DNA from: Arthrobacter psychrolactophilus
GTDB lineage: Bacteria; Actinomycetota; Actinomycetes; Actinomycetales; Micrococcaceae
Assembly: GCF_003219795.1 (NCBI RefSeq)
Contig: NZ_QJVC01000002.1
Span: 124,001-188,000, forward strand
Reading direction: 5' to 3'
Length of the DNA stretch: 64,000 bases
Shown: positions 9,584-16,903 of the stretch, piece by piece
Layout of the letters: every line of letters begins with the position of its first letter
Numbering within the stretch: position 1 is the first letter of the stretch
Position numbers and translations under genes: made by a program
The notes under the pieces: generated by a model
Told to the model about the DNA's origin: nothing
The model's input: the letters and a program-made list of their open reading frames with translations, nothing else
The model's database searches: none

Positions 9584-9603
9584 AGATACAAACGCATATA
9601 TCT
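9584..9603. promoter_or_regulatory. Candidate operator in the MFS / monooxygenase divergent gap
   Basis: AGATA (9584-9588) and TATCT (9599-9603) form an interrupted inverted repeat with 10 bases between, 33 bases before the monooxygenase start. Nearby are palindromic TCACGTGA (9603-9610) and two CCCGGG boxes (9542-9547, 9564-9569). The size suits a winged-helix dimer such as the MarR protein encoded at 10740. No family consensus was applied. Confidence 0.35.
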
Positions 9604-9636
9604 CACGTGACTCGCGTGGGGGCTTAAGGAGTAATC

Positions 9637-10737
9637 ATGCAGTTCGGAATTTTCAGCGTTGGCGACATCACGATGGACCCGACCACAGGCCGCACCCCCA
9701 CCGAGCACGAACGCATCAAGGCCATCACCACGATCGCCAAGCACGCCGAAGACATCGGCATGGATGTTTTCGCGACGGGTGAGCACCACAACCCGCCGTT
9801 CTACCCCAGCTCCCCCTCGACGATCCTGGCCTACATCGCCGCTCAGACCGAGAAGATCATCCTCTCCACGAGCACCACGCTGATCACCACCAACGACCCG
9901 GTCAAGATCGCCGAAGACTTCGCCACACTCCAGCACCTGGCCGACGGCCGCTCCGACATCGTCCTGGGCCGCGGAAACATGGGCGCCGTGTACCCCTGGT
10001 TCGGTAAGAACAACCAGGATTCCGTGGAGTTGACGGTTGAAAACTACGCCCTGTTGCGCCGCCTCTGGGACGAGGAAGTCGTCAACTGGGAAGGTAAGTT
10101 CCGCACTCCCTTGCGCGGCTTCACCTCTACGCCTCGCCCGCTCGACGGCGTAGCCCCCTTCGTCTGGCACGGAGCCATCCGCACGCCTCAGGTGGCCGAA
10201 ATTGCCGCCTACTACGGGGACGGCTTCTTCGCTAACAACATCTTCTGGCCCAAGGAACACTACGTCCAGCTCATCAACCTCTACCGGGAACGCTACGCCC
10301 ACTACGGCCACGGCACCCCGGAACAGGCCATCGTTGGTTTGGGTGGCCAGTTCTTCATCCGCAAGAACTCCCAGGATGCCGTCAACGAATTCCGTCCGTA
10401 CTTCGACAACGCACCCGTCTACGGTCATGGCCCGTCCATGGAAGATTTCACCTCGCAGACACCGCTGACCGTGGGCAGCCCCGCCGAAATGATTGAAAAG
10501 ACGCTGGCATTCCGCGACTACTTCGGTGACTACCAGCGCCAGCTCTTCCTCGTCGATCACGCTGGCCTGCCCCTGAAGACGGTTCTGGAACAGCTAGACT
10601 TGTTCGGCTCGGATGTTCTGCCAACCCTTCGTGAGGAGTTTGCCAAGAACCGTCCGGCATCCGTTCCCGAAGGCCCCACCTTCGAAGCCCGTCGCGCCGC
10701 TGCTCAGGCGGCAGCCCTGACCCAAGAGGTGAAATAA
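9637..10737 (+). CDS. LLM-class flavin-dependent oxidoreductase
   Basis: 366-residue cytoplasmic enzyme of the bacterial luciferase-like monooxygenase fold, which uses reduced FMN or F420 to oxidise an unknown substrate. Family features: MQFGIFSVGD at strand 1, TGEHHNPPFYPSSPSTILAY near residues 49-68, LSTSTTLITTNDPVKIAEDFATL, and DIVLGRGN. The ATG at 9637 follows TTAAGGAG. The next gene, a MarR regulator, starts 2 bases after the stop, so the two are almost certainly co-transcribed. Related actinobacterial enzymes often sit beside an FMN reductase; none is present here, so reduced flavin must come from elsewhere. Confidence 0.9.
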   Translation: MQFGIFSVGDITMDPTTGRTPTEHERIKAITTIAKHAEDIGMDVFATGEHHNPPFYPSSPSTILAYIAAQTEKIILSTSTTLITTNDPVKIAEDFATLQHLADGRSDIVLGRGNMGAVYPWFGKNNQDSVELTVENYALLRRLWDEEVVNWEGKFRTPLRGFTSTPRPLDGVAPFVWHGAIRTPQVAEIAAYYGDGFFANNIFWPKEHYVQLINLYRERYAHYGHGTPEQAIVGLGGQFFIRKNSQDAVNEFRPYFDNAPVYGHGPSMEDFTSQTPLTVGSPAEMIEKTLAFRDYFGDYQRQLFLVDHAGLPLKTVLEQLDLFGSDVLPTLREEFAKNRPASVPEGPTFEARRAAAQAAALTQEVK

Positions 10738-10739
10738 GC

Positions 10740-11192
10740 GTGTCCACCGCAGCGCATCGCCGGCTAACTACTGATTCATGGGAGTCCCTGCTGCGTGCCC
10801 AAGTGACCGTCATGCGGGAGTTCAACAAGGAACCCCTCCTGAAAGAGCTTGGGAGCCGTGAATACGACGTCCTCTTCAGCCTCTCCCGCTGCTCCTCGGG
10901 ATGGTTGCGTTTGAACGAACTCAACGATCATGTTTTGTTGACGCAGCCCAGCATCTCCCGCATGGTGGATCGTCTGGAGTCCCGTGGCCTCGTGCAGCGC
11001 AAGACGGTTGAAGAAGACAAGCGCGGAGTACTCATCGGCCTGACCGAGGCCGGCGTGGCAGTACAGAAAAAGGTGGGCCGGGCTCATGTGGAGCACATCC
11101 AGGACATCATGGAAACTGCCTTGTCCGACGAGGAGATGCGCACCTTGCTGGTCCTGACCGAGAAGCTCCAGCGCTCGGTCCGCGGCAACTAG
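10740..11192 (+). CDS. MarR-family transcriptional regulator
   Basis: 150-residue winged-helix DNA-binding protein. The recognition region LNELNDHVLLTQPSISRMVDRLESRGLVQRKTVEEDKRGV (about residues 59-98, quoted in part: QPSISRMVDRLESRGLV) is typical MarR, including the DxR-like wing (EEDKRGVLIGLTEAG). GTG at 10740 follows AGAGGTG. It is the second gene of a two-gene operon with the flavin oxidoreductase and probably regulates that operon, perhaps also the divergent MFS gene; this is inference from position. Ligand unknown. Confidence 0.9.
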   Translation: MSTAAHRRLTTDSWESLLRAQVTVMREFNKEPLLKELGSREYDVLFSLSRCSSGWLRLNELNDHVLLTQPSISRMVDRLESRGLVQRKTVEEDKRGVLIGLTEAGVAVQKKVGRAHVEHIQDIMETALSDEEMRTLLVLTEKLQRSVRGN

Positions 11193-11216
11193 CTCCGCCA
11201 GTACCTTCCACAGCAT

Positions 11217-11258
11217 CATGACGAGGGCCCCACACACAACTGTGGGGCCCTCGTCATG
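11217..11258. terminator. Bidirectional hairpin terminator between marR-type gene and M20 peptidase
   Basis: An uninterrupted 18-bp stem (11217-11234 with 11241-11258) with loop CACAAC sits 24 bases after the regulator stop and 17 bases before the end of the convergent peptidase gene. It is symmetrical enough to stop both transcripts, although T tracts are short. Confidence 0.8.
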
Positions 11259-11275
11259 TCTGAAGAGTTCGCGAG

Positions 11276-12790
11276 TTACCGCCCGAGGCTCTGCAGCAGT
11301 TCGCGGTAAAACACCACGCCGGTGCCCAGGGAGCTGATCCGGACGCGTTCATTCACGGAGTGCAGGCTGCCTCGGTCACTCGCGTCCATCAGCAGTGGCG
11401 AAAAGCGATACACGGCCGAACTGATGGCGGTGAAATTCCGCGAGTCGGTGGCGCCGGTCTGAATGTATGGGGTCACCACCGCCTCCGGATACGACGCCGC
11501 CACGGCACTGGTCAGCAGCGCGAATTGCTCATTCTCAAAGGACGAGATGGGCGAGGGGTTCCGCCCCGAGATAACGTTGAGCTCAACCTCGGGATCATCG
11601 ATGATGGAGCGAATATGCTCCACTACCGATTCAATGCTCTCCCCCACAGCAATGCGAATGTTGACGTGCGCCCGAGCCGTCGAGGCCAACACATTTCCGG
11701 CCTTACTGCCCTCCAACATGGTCACGGCCACGGTGGTGCGTGTCAGTGCCCTGGTTTCATCGCCCATGATGCCGAAGGCCTGTGTGAGCAGCGCCTTGAA
11801 CGCCCACATATTTTCCGTGACGAGCCGCAGCCCAAAGCCGCTATTGACACCGATCCGGCGCATCATTTCCACAATGGGCGCCGGCATCGAGGCCGGAAAC
11901 GGGGACTCCTCAAGCGCCACGACAGCCTGAGCCAGCCGAGCCGTGGCCCCCATGCGAGGCGGCGTGGAGGCATGCCCTCCCGCACCCCGGGTGAGCAATT
12001 CCAGATCCAAAATACCCTTCTCGGCCACCCCAATGACGGCCGCCGGCACATTCAAGCCCGGGAAGGCGTCCACGGCGACGGCACCACCCTCATCCAGCAC
12101 GAGCCACGGCTCCACACCGCGATCGGCCAACAGCGTGGCGGCCGCGGCGGCACTGTCGCCGGCCGTCTCCTCGTTGTTCCCCAGCGACAGATACACATCG
12201 TGCCGCGGCGCGAAGCCCTCCTTCACGAGCGATTCCACGGCATCCAGCAACACCACCACCGCGCCCTTGTCATCCAACGCACCCCTGCCCCACACGTAGT
12301 CGCCCTCTTGCCGGCCCGAGAATCCCGGGTGCGTCCAGTTGTCCCGCGTGTCAACGGGAACCACATCGTAATGCGCCATGAGCACCACGGCACGAGCCGC
12401 CGCATCCTCCGCAGTCCCCGCCCAGGTGAACAACAGCGCCTGCCCGTTGACATATTCGCGCGTCAGCGTCGCGTGCACCGCAGGGTACAACCGCTCCAGA
12501 GCCTTGATGAACCCGGTGAATTCCTCGAGCTCGATCTGATCGCGGGAGCTGGAGAAGACCGTCCGGAAGGTGATGAGTTCGCTGAGCCGATCGGCCGCGC
12601 CTGGGGCATATTCGCCACCAATGCTCGACGCCGGACGGCTCACCTTCCTAGCCTCGGCCACGCCATTCGTGTTCCCCGTCGCCGCAGCTTGGTAGGCGCG
12701 GGCTCCCATGATGGCGGCGGTTCCTGCTGCCCCGACCGTAATGGCCGCTGTCACGGCGCGGCTGAGCGAGCTGGTTGATTTTTTCCACAT
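11276..12790 (-). CDS. M20-family metallopeptidase (carboxypeptidase/aminoacylase type), N-terminally anchored
   Basis: 504-residue zinc peptidase of the M20/M25/M40 family, which removes C-terminal residues from peptides or deacylates amino acids. Metal-binding motifs are in order: MAHYDVVPVD (His), GRGALDDKGAVV (bridging Asp), NNEETAGDSAA (Glu), then LDEGGAV and GGHASTPPRMG of the dimerisation/catalytic region. The N-terminus MWKKSTSSLSRAVTAAITVG looks like a signal anchor, so the enzyme may face outside. I place the start at ATG 12790 because TAGAAT lies 7 bases upstream (leaderless pattern) and there is no ribosome-binding site; the frame is open further upstream. Confidence 0.87.
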   Translation of the reverse strand: MWKKSTSSLSRAVTAAITVGAAGTAAIMGARAYQAAATGNTNGVAEARKVSRPASSIGGEYAPGAADRLSELITFRTVFSSSRDQIELEEFTGFIKALERLYPAVHATLTREYVNGQALLFTWAGTAEDAAARAVVLMAHYDVVPVDTRDNWTHPGFSGRQEGDYVWGRGALDDKGAVVVLLDAVESLVKEGFAPRHDVYLSLGNNEETAGDSAAAAATLLADRGVEPWLVLDEGGAVAVDAFPGLNVPAAVIGVAEKGILDLELLTRGAGGHASTPPRMGATARLAQAVVALEESPFPASMPAPIVEMMRRIGVNSGFGLRLVTENMWAFKALLTQAFGIMGDETRALTRTTVAVTMLEGSKAGNVLASTARAHVNIRIAVGESIESVVEHIRSIIDDPEVELNVISGRNPSPISSFENEQFALLTSAVAASYPEAVVTPYIQTGATDSRNFTAISSAVYRFSPLLMDASDRGSLHSVNERVRISSLGTGVVFYRELLQSLGR

Positions 12791-12797
12791 GAGAGGG

Positions 12798-12803
12798 ATT
12801 CTA
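12798..12803 (-). promoter_or_regulatory. -10 box of the M20 peptidase gene (leaderless layout)
   Basis: On the minus strand TAGAAT is followed by 7 bases and then the ATG at 12790. That spacing puts the transcription start at or next to the start codon. Confidence 0.5.
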
Positions 12804-12952
12804 TGCCAGAAAGTGAGCCGCGCCACCGCGCCCCATGCTTCCAGTGGGCAACACATCACGGCCGAGCTCTTGACCCCGGCAGCCGCGGCCAAGGCCCTGG
12901 CACTGGAAGTCATCAGCAGAAATCTTGATGAATAGCACCCAAAAACAAGAGG

Positions 12953-12958
12953 TAGGAT
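12953..12958 (+). promoter_or_regulatory. -10 box of the FAH-family gene (leaderless layout)
   Basis: TAGGAT followed by six bases and the ATG at 12965. AGAGG just upstream would be part of the promoter rather than a ribosome-binding site if the mRNA is leaderless. Confidence 0.5.
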
Positions 12959-12964
12959 GTCCTC

Positions 12965-13798
12965 ATGACTAATGAGACGTATCGCCTTGCCCGTGTCCGC
13001 CCGCTCGATGCCGTGGCCGCTCCCCTGCCCGAGCAGTTCTTCGTGCGCAACGACGCCGCAAACTTCGCCAGCGCCGAGGGCCGCGTCTGGACCATCGTTG
13101 AAACCCCGTTCCCGAGCTCGCCGGCCAACCAGAATAGCGCCCCGCGCGAGGGCTGGGTCCTAGGCGGCACCGTCACCGAAGAACAGTTCACCTTCCTGGC
13201 CCCCTGCGCCCCGGTCAACGTCTTCGGCATGGCCCACAACACCGGCGCCCCCGGCCGCGCCCTCCCCCCACAGGCCTTCCACAAGGCCGCCAGCTCGGTC
13301 GTCGGGCCCGGCGAGGCCATCGTCCTGAGCCCCACGGTCGGCTACGTCGACCCCGAAGCCGAGCTGACCATCGTCGTCGGCCAGGCAGCCCGCAATCTCA
13401 CGCTCGAGAACGCCCGCGAGGCCATTCTCGGCTTCACGATCGGCAACGACGTCTCCGCCCGCGACGCTCAGAAGAGCGACGAACTCTGGATCAGCGCTAA
13501 GAGCCCGGACACCTTCACCCCCCTCGGCCCGTGGATTGTGGCCGGTCTGAAGGACGACGGCGTGGCCATCAGCATCGTGCACAACGGCACCGAACTGACC
13601 CCCGCCACAAGCAACGATTTGGGCTGGGGTGTTGAGGAGATCTTGGTGTACCTCAGCGGCTTCATGACCCTGCAGCCCGGCGATGTCATCATGACCGGCT
13701 TCCCGGCCGAGTGCCGCCAGCTGACCCCCGGCGATGAGGTGACCTGCCGTGTGGGTGGCATCGGCGAATTGCGTAATCCTGTGGTTGCCGGCGTCTAA
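12965..13798 (+). CDS. Fumarylacetoacetate hydrolase (FAH) family protein
   Basis: 277-residue enzyme of the FAH superfamily, whose members hydrolyse or decarboxylate 2-oxo acids such as acylpyruvates or ring-fission products using Mg2+ or Mn2+. Metal-ligand motif DPEAELTIVVG (the ExE pattern), then FTIGNDVSARDAQ, KSPDTFTPLGPWIV and the C-terminal GDVIMTGFP are all present. A roughly 90-residue N-terminal domain precedes the core, normal for this family. It is transcribed divergently from the M20 peptidase and alone; no catabolic neighbours reveal the substrate. Confidence 0.9.
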   Translation: MTNETYRLARVRPLDAVAAPLPEQFFVRNDAANFASAEGRVWTIVETPFPSSPANQNSAPREGWVLGGTVTEEQFTFLAPCAPVNVFGMAHNTGAPGRALPPQAFHKAASSVVGPGEAIVLSPTVGYVDPEAELTIVVGQAARNLTLENAREAILGFTIGNDVSARDAQKSDELWISAKSPDTFTPLGPWIVAGLKDDGVAISIVHNGTELTPATSNDLGWGVEEILVYLSGFMTLQPGDVIMTGFPAECRQLTPGDEVTCRVGGIGELRNPVVAGV

Positions 13799-13864
13799 AG
13801 CGAAAGCAATCTCTCATGCTCTGCATTGGGAGTTGCCAGAAATAACTGGCAGGATTGGTCTCCT

Positions 13865-14419
13865 ATGACTGCTGCACCACCCCCGGAACTGACCCCCGCG
13901 GCCCCCGCATCAATTGATGCCGGACGCGGGGTCTTTTCTGCTCCCCTGAACTGGCTACGCAACAAGCCGGCGCTCATGGCGCAATTGCGCGGCTTCGTGT
14001 TCGTGGCGGGGGTGTGCACCGCAATTTCCATGACCCTTTTTGCGCTGCTTCGGCCCTCCCTGGGCACCCAATGGGCCAACACGATCTCGCTGGTGCTGTG
14101 CTCCGTGCTGAACACCGATCTCAATCGGCGTGTGAGCTTTGGCCTGCACACCCGGCATCTGTGGTGGCGCGATCAAAAGCGCGGCGTCGGGGTCATGCTC
14201 TTGGCCCTGGCAATGACAACCGGCAGCCTCTGGATCCTGCACCAGCTCTCCCCCAACGCCTCGATGGGCGTGGAACTGGCCGTCATCGTGCTGGGAAATA
14301 TTGCCTCGGCCGTGACCCGCTTTGTGCTTCTGCGCTACTGGGTCTTTCGCCGCGTACGCCACGGTGGTGGCACACAGGATGGCGCCGTCGCGAACGACGA
14401 CGCCCCCGCGCTGCTTTAA
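13865..14419 (+). CDS. GtrA-family membrane protein
   Basis: 184-residue membrane protein with four predicted helices, GtrA-like fold. Members move or help move polyprenyl-phosphate-linked sugars across the membrane for cell-wall or teichoic acid glycosylation. Motifs: QLRGFVFVAGVCTAISM (helix 1), NTDLNRRVSFG between helices 2 and 3, and RFVLLRYWVFRR at the end. The ATG at 13865 gives a Pro/Ala-rich cytoplasmic leader; an in-frame ATG at 13826 is less likely. Its stop codon shares the sequence TTAA with the stop of the convergent DUF1540 gene. No glycosyltransferase is adjacent. Confidence 0.85.
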   Translation: MTAAPPPELTPAAPASIDAGRGVFSAPLNWLRNKPALMAQLRGFVFVAGVCTAISMTLFALLRPSLGTQWANTISLVLCSVLNTDLNRRVSFGLHTRHLWWRDQKRGVGVMLLALAMTTGSLWILHQLSPNASMGVELAVIVLGNIASAVTRFVLLRYWVFRRVRHGGGTQDGAVANDDAPALL

Positions 14420-14709
14420 CTCAGGTGTTCGTAGGTCAGGCAGTCGGCGTTGTCGGCTCCCGGGCCTACCCGTACCGAGGTGGCTGCACACATGAGGTTC
14501 TCATTGTGCGAGCATTCCGAACGCTGGCAGGCTCCCACAGATGCGAGAACCTTTGGCAGTCCTCCGTGAACGCCGGTATCGATAAAGGTGGCGCACTGGG
14601 CGTGATCGGAGTGTCCGCCGATCGTAATGCCGGCGGCACCGCAATGCGTGTGGTCGTTAAATGAGCAATTGGCAACGGCACATTCGGTGACTGGGACGGT
14701 GACGGTCAT
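14416..14709 (-). CDS. DUF1540 protein with two Cys-rich units
   Basis: 97-residue protein built of two DUF1540 repeats, each with four spaced Cys and a conserved His/Asn-rich turn: ECAVANCSFNDHTHCGAAG...C and ACQRSECSHNENLMCAATS...C. The family probably binds metal or Fe-S; the function is unknown. The ATG at 14709 follows AAGGAGAG with 6-base spacing. Its TAA overlaps the TAA of the convergent GtrA gene, so the two mRNAs must overlap at their 3' ends. It lies just downstream of the nad/desulfurase operon on the same strand but after a 95-base gap. Confidence 0.85.
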   Translation of the reverse strand: MTVTVPVTECAVANCSFNDHTHCGAAGITIGGHSDHAQCATFIDTGVHGGLPKVLASVGACQRSECSHNENLMCAATSVRVGPGADNADCLTYEHLS

Positions 14710-14804
14710 GGCGCTCTCCTTGGCTGCTACATCCGGCCCGGACGGCCCGATTTCCTTCAGCGTACGCCAGAATTCGCCCACTAATTAGTACAAATTTTTG
14801 GGCG

Positions 14805-16010
14805 CTATTTCCCGCCCAACCGCTGCATGCGGTCCACGGCGGCGATGAGCTCATCCCCGGCCGCCCGGAGCTGCTCCCCCGTCACATCGTGGGCAAAGCT
14901 AAAGCGCAGCGCCGTCTGCGCCACGGCACGTTCCATGCCCAGCGCGCTGAGCACGGCCGACGGCTCGTCCGATCCGGCCGCACACGCCGATCCCGAGGAA
15001 CACACAATGTCCCGGCGCTCCAGCTCGAGCAACACCGACTCCCCGCTCGTCCCCGGGAAACAAAACGAGGCCACATTGGGCAGGCGCCGGCTCCGATGCC
15101 CCGTCAATAACGCCGTTGGGATCTCGCGCAAGATCCGCTCAATAAAGTCCTCACGCAGTCTCGTGACGCGGCCGACGGCGGCACCCCGGCCTGCTTCCTG
15201 CAAGCCCAGGGCGGTGGCCAGGGCCACGGAAAAAGCGACGTTTTCCGTGCCCGAGCGGGCACCGCGTTCCTGTCCGCCACCGTGGATGAGCGGCTCGTAG
15301 TGAATCCCCGAGCGGACATACAACAGCCCAACACCCTTGGGGGCGCCGAGCTTATGACCGGAAATACTCAGCGCGTCTACGCCGAGTTCGCGCACATCCA
15401 GGGACAGCCACCCCGCGGCCTGCACGGCATCGCTGTGCAACGGTACCCCGGCAGCCCGTGCCAGACGGGCCAAGGCCGGAAGGTCCTGGACCGTGCCCAC
15501 CTCATTGTTGGCGTACATGATGGAGGCCACCGCGACGCCGCCGCTGGACGCCTGACTCTCGTCCGCCGTCGAACTTTCTGGCCGTGAACTCTCCAGTAAC
15601 GCGGCAAAGGCGCCCTGATCCACGAGGCCGCTGGCATCCACCGGCACCACGTCCACGACGAAGCCGTGCACGCGGCGCAGGTAGCTCGCCGACTCCACGA
15701 TGGCGGGATGTTCCACGGCGCTGATGAGGATGCGGTTCAGGGTGGGGTCGGCGGCCCGGCGCGCCAGGGCAATGCCCTTCAGTGCGAGGTTGTCCGACTC
15801 CGTGCCGCCGGCGGTGAAGACGAGTTCCTCGGCGTGGGCCCCCAGCACGGCGGCACACTGGGCCCGGGCCTGCTCCAGCGCGGTCGCGGCCAGCTCGCCG
15901 AGCTCGTGGTGACTGGAGGGGTTGCCGAACTGGTTGGTGAGGAACGGGAACATGGCCTCGATGACCTCCCGCCGCACCGGGGTGGTGGCCGCCGCGTCGA
16001 GGAAGATCAT
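14805..16010 (-). CDS. Cysteine desulfurase (NifS/IscS-like) of the NAD operon
   Basis: 401-residue PLP enzyme that removes sulfur from cysteine to form a protein persulfide for Fe-S assembly. Pyridoxal-binding His is in AVEHPAI (H101), the Schiff-base Lys in SISGHKLGAPKG (K220), and the catalytic loop CSSGSACAAGSDEPS has the sulfur-accepting Cys at 343. Residues about 140-158 form a Ser/Glu-rich insertion not expected in the core fold. Its ATG overlaps the nadC stop as TGATG, so it is translationally coupled to the nad genes; by context it most likely supplies sulfur for the [4Fe-4S] cluster of NadA. Confidence 0.93.
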   Translation of the reverse strand: MIFLDAAATTPVRREVIEAMFPFLTNQFGNPSSHHELGELAATALEQARAQCAAVLGAHAEELVFTAGGTESDNLALKGIALARRAADPTLNRILISAVEHPAIVESASYLRRVHGFVVDVVPVDASGLVDQGAFAALLESSRPESSTADESQASSGGVAVASIMYANNEVGTVQDLPALARLARAAGVPLHSDAVQAAGWLSLDVRELGVDALSISGHKLGAPKGVGLLYVRSGIHYEPLIHGGGQERGARSGTENVAFSVALATALGLQEAGRGAAVGRVTRLREDFIERILREIPTALLTGHRSRRLPNVASFCFPGTSGESVLLELERRDIVCSSGSACAAGSDEPSAVLSALGMERAVAQTALRFSFAHDVTGEQLRAAGDELIAAVDRMQRLGGK

Positions 16011-16903
16011 CAGAGCCGGCTCAGCTCAATGTCGAGCCCCAGGTCAAGGGCCCGCACGCTGTGCGTCAGTGCGCCCACGGAGATGATGTCCACGCCCGTG
16101 GCCGCGATGCCCGCGATGGTGGACAGGTTGACGTTGCCGCTCGCCTCGACCAGCGCCCGGCCGTTGATGAGCGCCACGCCCGCCACGAGCTCCTCGTTCG
16201 TGAAGTTGTCCAACATGATGGTGTCCACGCCGGCGGCCAGCACGGGCTCGATCTGCTCGATGGCATCCACCTCCACCTCAAAGTGCACGGTGTGGGGCAG
16301 CTGGGCGCGAACACCTGCGAGCGCCGCCGTGAGCTTGGCGGGGTCTCCCCCGGTGAGCACCGCGAGGTGATTGTCCTTGGCCAGCACGGCGTCGGAGAGC
16401 GAGAAGCGGTGGTTGTGCCCGCCCCCGCAGCGCACGGCGTAGCGCTCCAGGATGCGCAGCCCGGGCGTGGTCTTGCGGGTATCGGTCACCCGGGCGCGCG
16501 TGCCGGCGATGAGTTCGGCGTAGAGCGCCGTCTGGCTTGCGATGGCGCTCATGCGTTGCGTGAGGTTCAGGGCGATGCGTTCGGCCGTCAATACCGCCCG
16601 GGCCAGCCCCGTGACGGACATGAGCTTCTCGCCTGCCTCGAAGGTGGTGCCGTCGGCCACGAACTGCTCCACCTCGGCGGCCGGGTCCTGCATCCGCATG
16701 GCGGCGGTGAACACGGCGCCGCCGGAGAAGGTTCCGGGCTCCCGGGCAACGAGCCAGGCCGTGGCCTGTGCCGTGGCCGGCAGGAGCAGCTGCGAGGTCA
16801 CGTCCCCGTAGGGCGCGTCCTCGGCAAAGGCGCGCTGCAGGATCTCGGCGAGCGGCTGTTCCGGCAGGCTCGGAATCGTCAGGACAGGTACGACGGCGTT
16901 CAT
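16010..16903 (-). CDS. nadC: Nicotinate-nucleotide pyrophosphorylase (quinolinate phosphoribosyltransferase)
   Basis: 297 residues. Converts quinolinate plus PRPP to nicotinate mononucleotide, the third step of de novo NAD synthesis. Recognisable motifs: EDAPYGDVTSQLLLP near the N-terminus, NLTQRMSAIASQT, ARVTDTRKTTPGLRILERYAV, CGGGHNHRFSLSDAVLAKDNH, VEVDAIEQIEP and ASGNVNLSTIAGIAATGVDIISVG. The ATG overlaps the nadB stop by 4 bases (ATGA) and its stop overlaps the desulfurase start by one base, indicating a tightly coupled operon. Confidence 0.97.
   Translation of the reverse strand: MNAVVPVLTIPSLPEQPLAEILQRAFAEDAPYGDVTSQLLLPATAQATAWLVAREPGTFSGGAVFTAAMRMQDPAAEVEQFVADGTTFEAGEKLMSVTGLARAVLTAERIALNLTQRMSAIASQTALYAELIAGTRARVTDTRKTTPGLRILERYAVRCGGGHNHRFSLSDAVLAKDNHLAVLTGGDPAKLTAALAGVRAQLPHTVHFEVEVDAIEQIEPVLAAGVDTIMLDNFTNEELVAGVALINGRALVEASGNVNLSTIAGIAATGVDIISVGALTHSVRALDLGLDIELSRL

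Noticed and set aside
11360-12778. A 472-codon open frame on the plus strand opposite the M20 peptidase
   Set aside because: Antisense to a gene with all M20 metal motifs; composition (Arg/His rich) is that of a GC-rich shadow.
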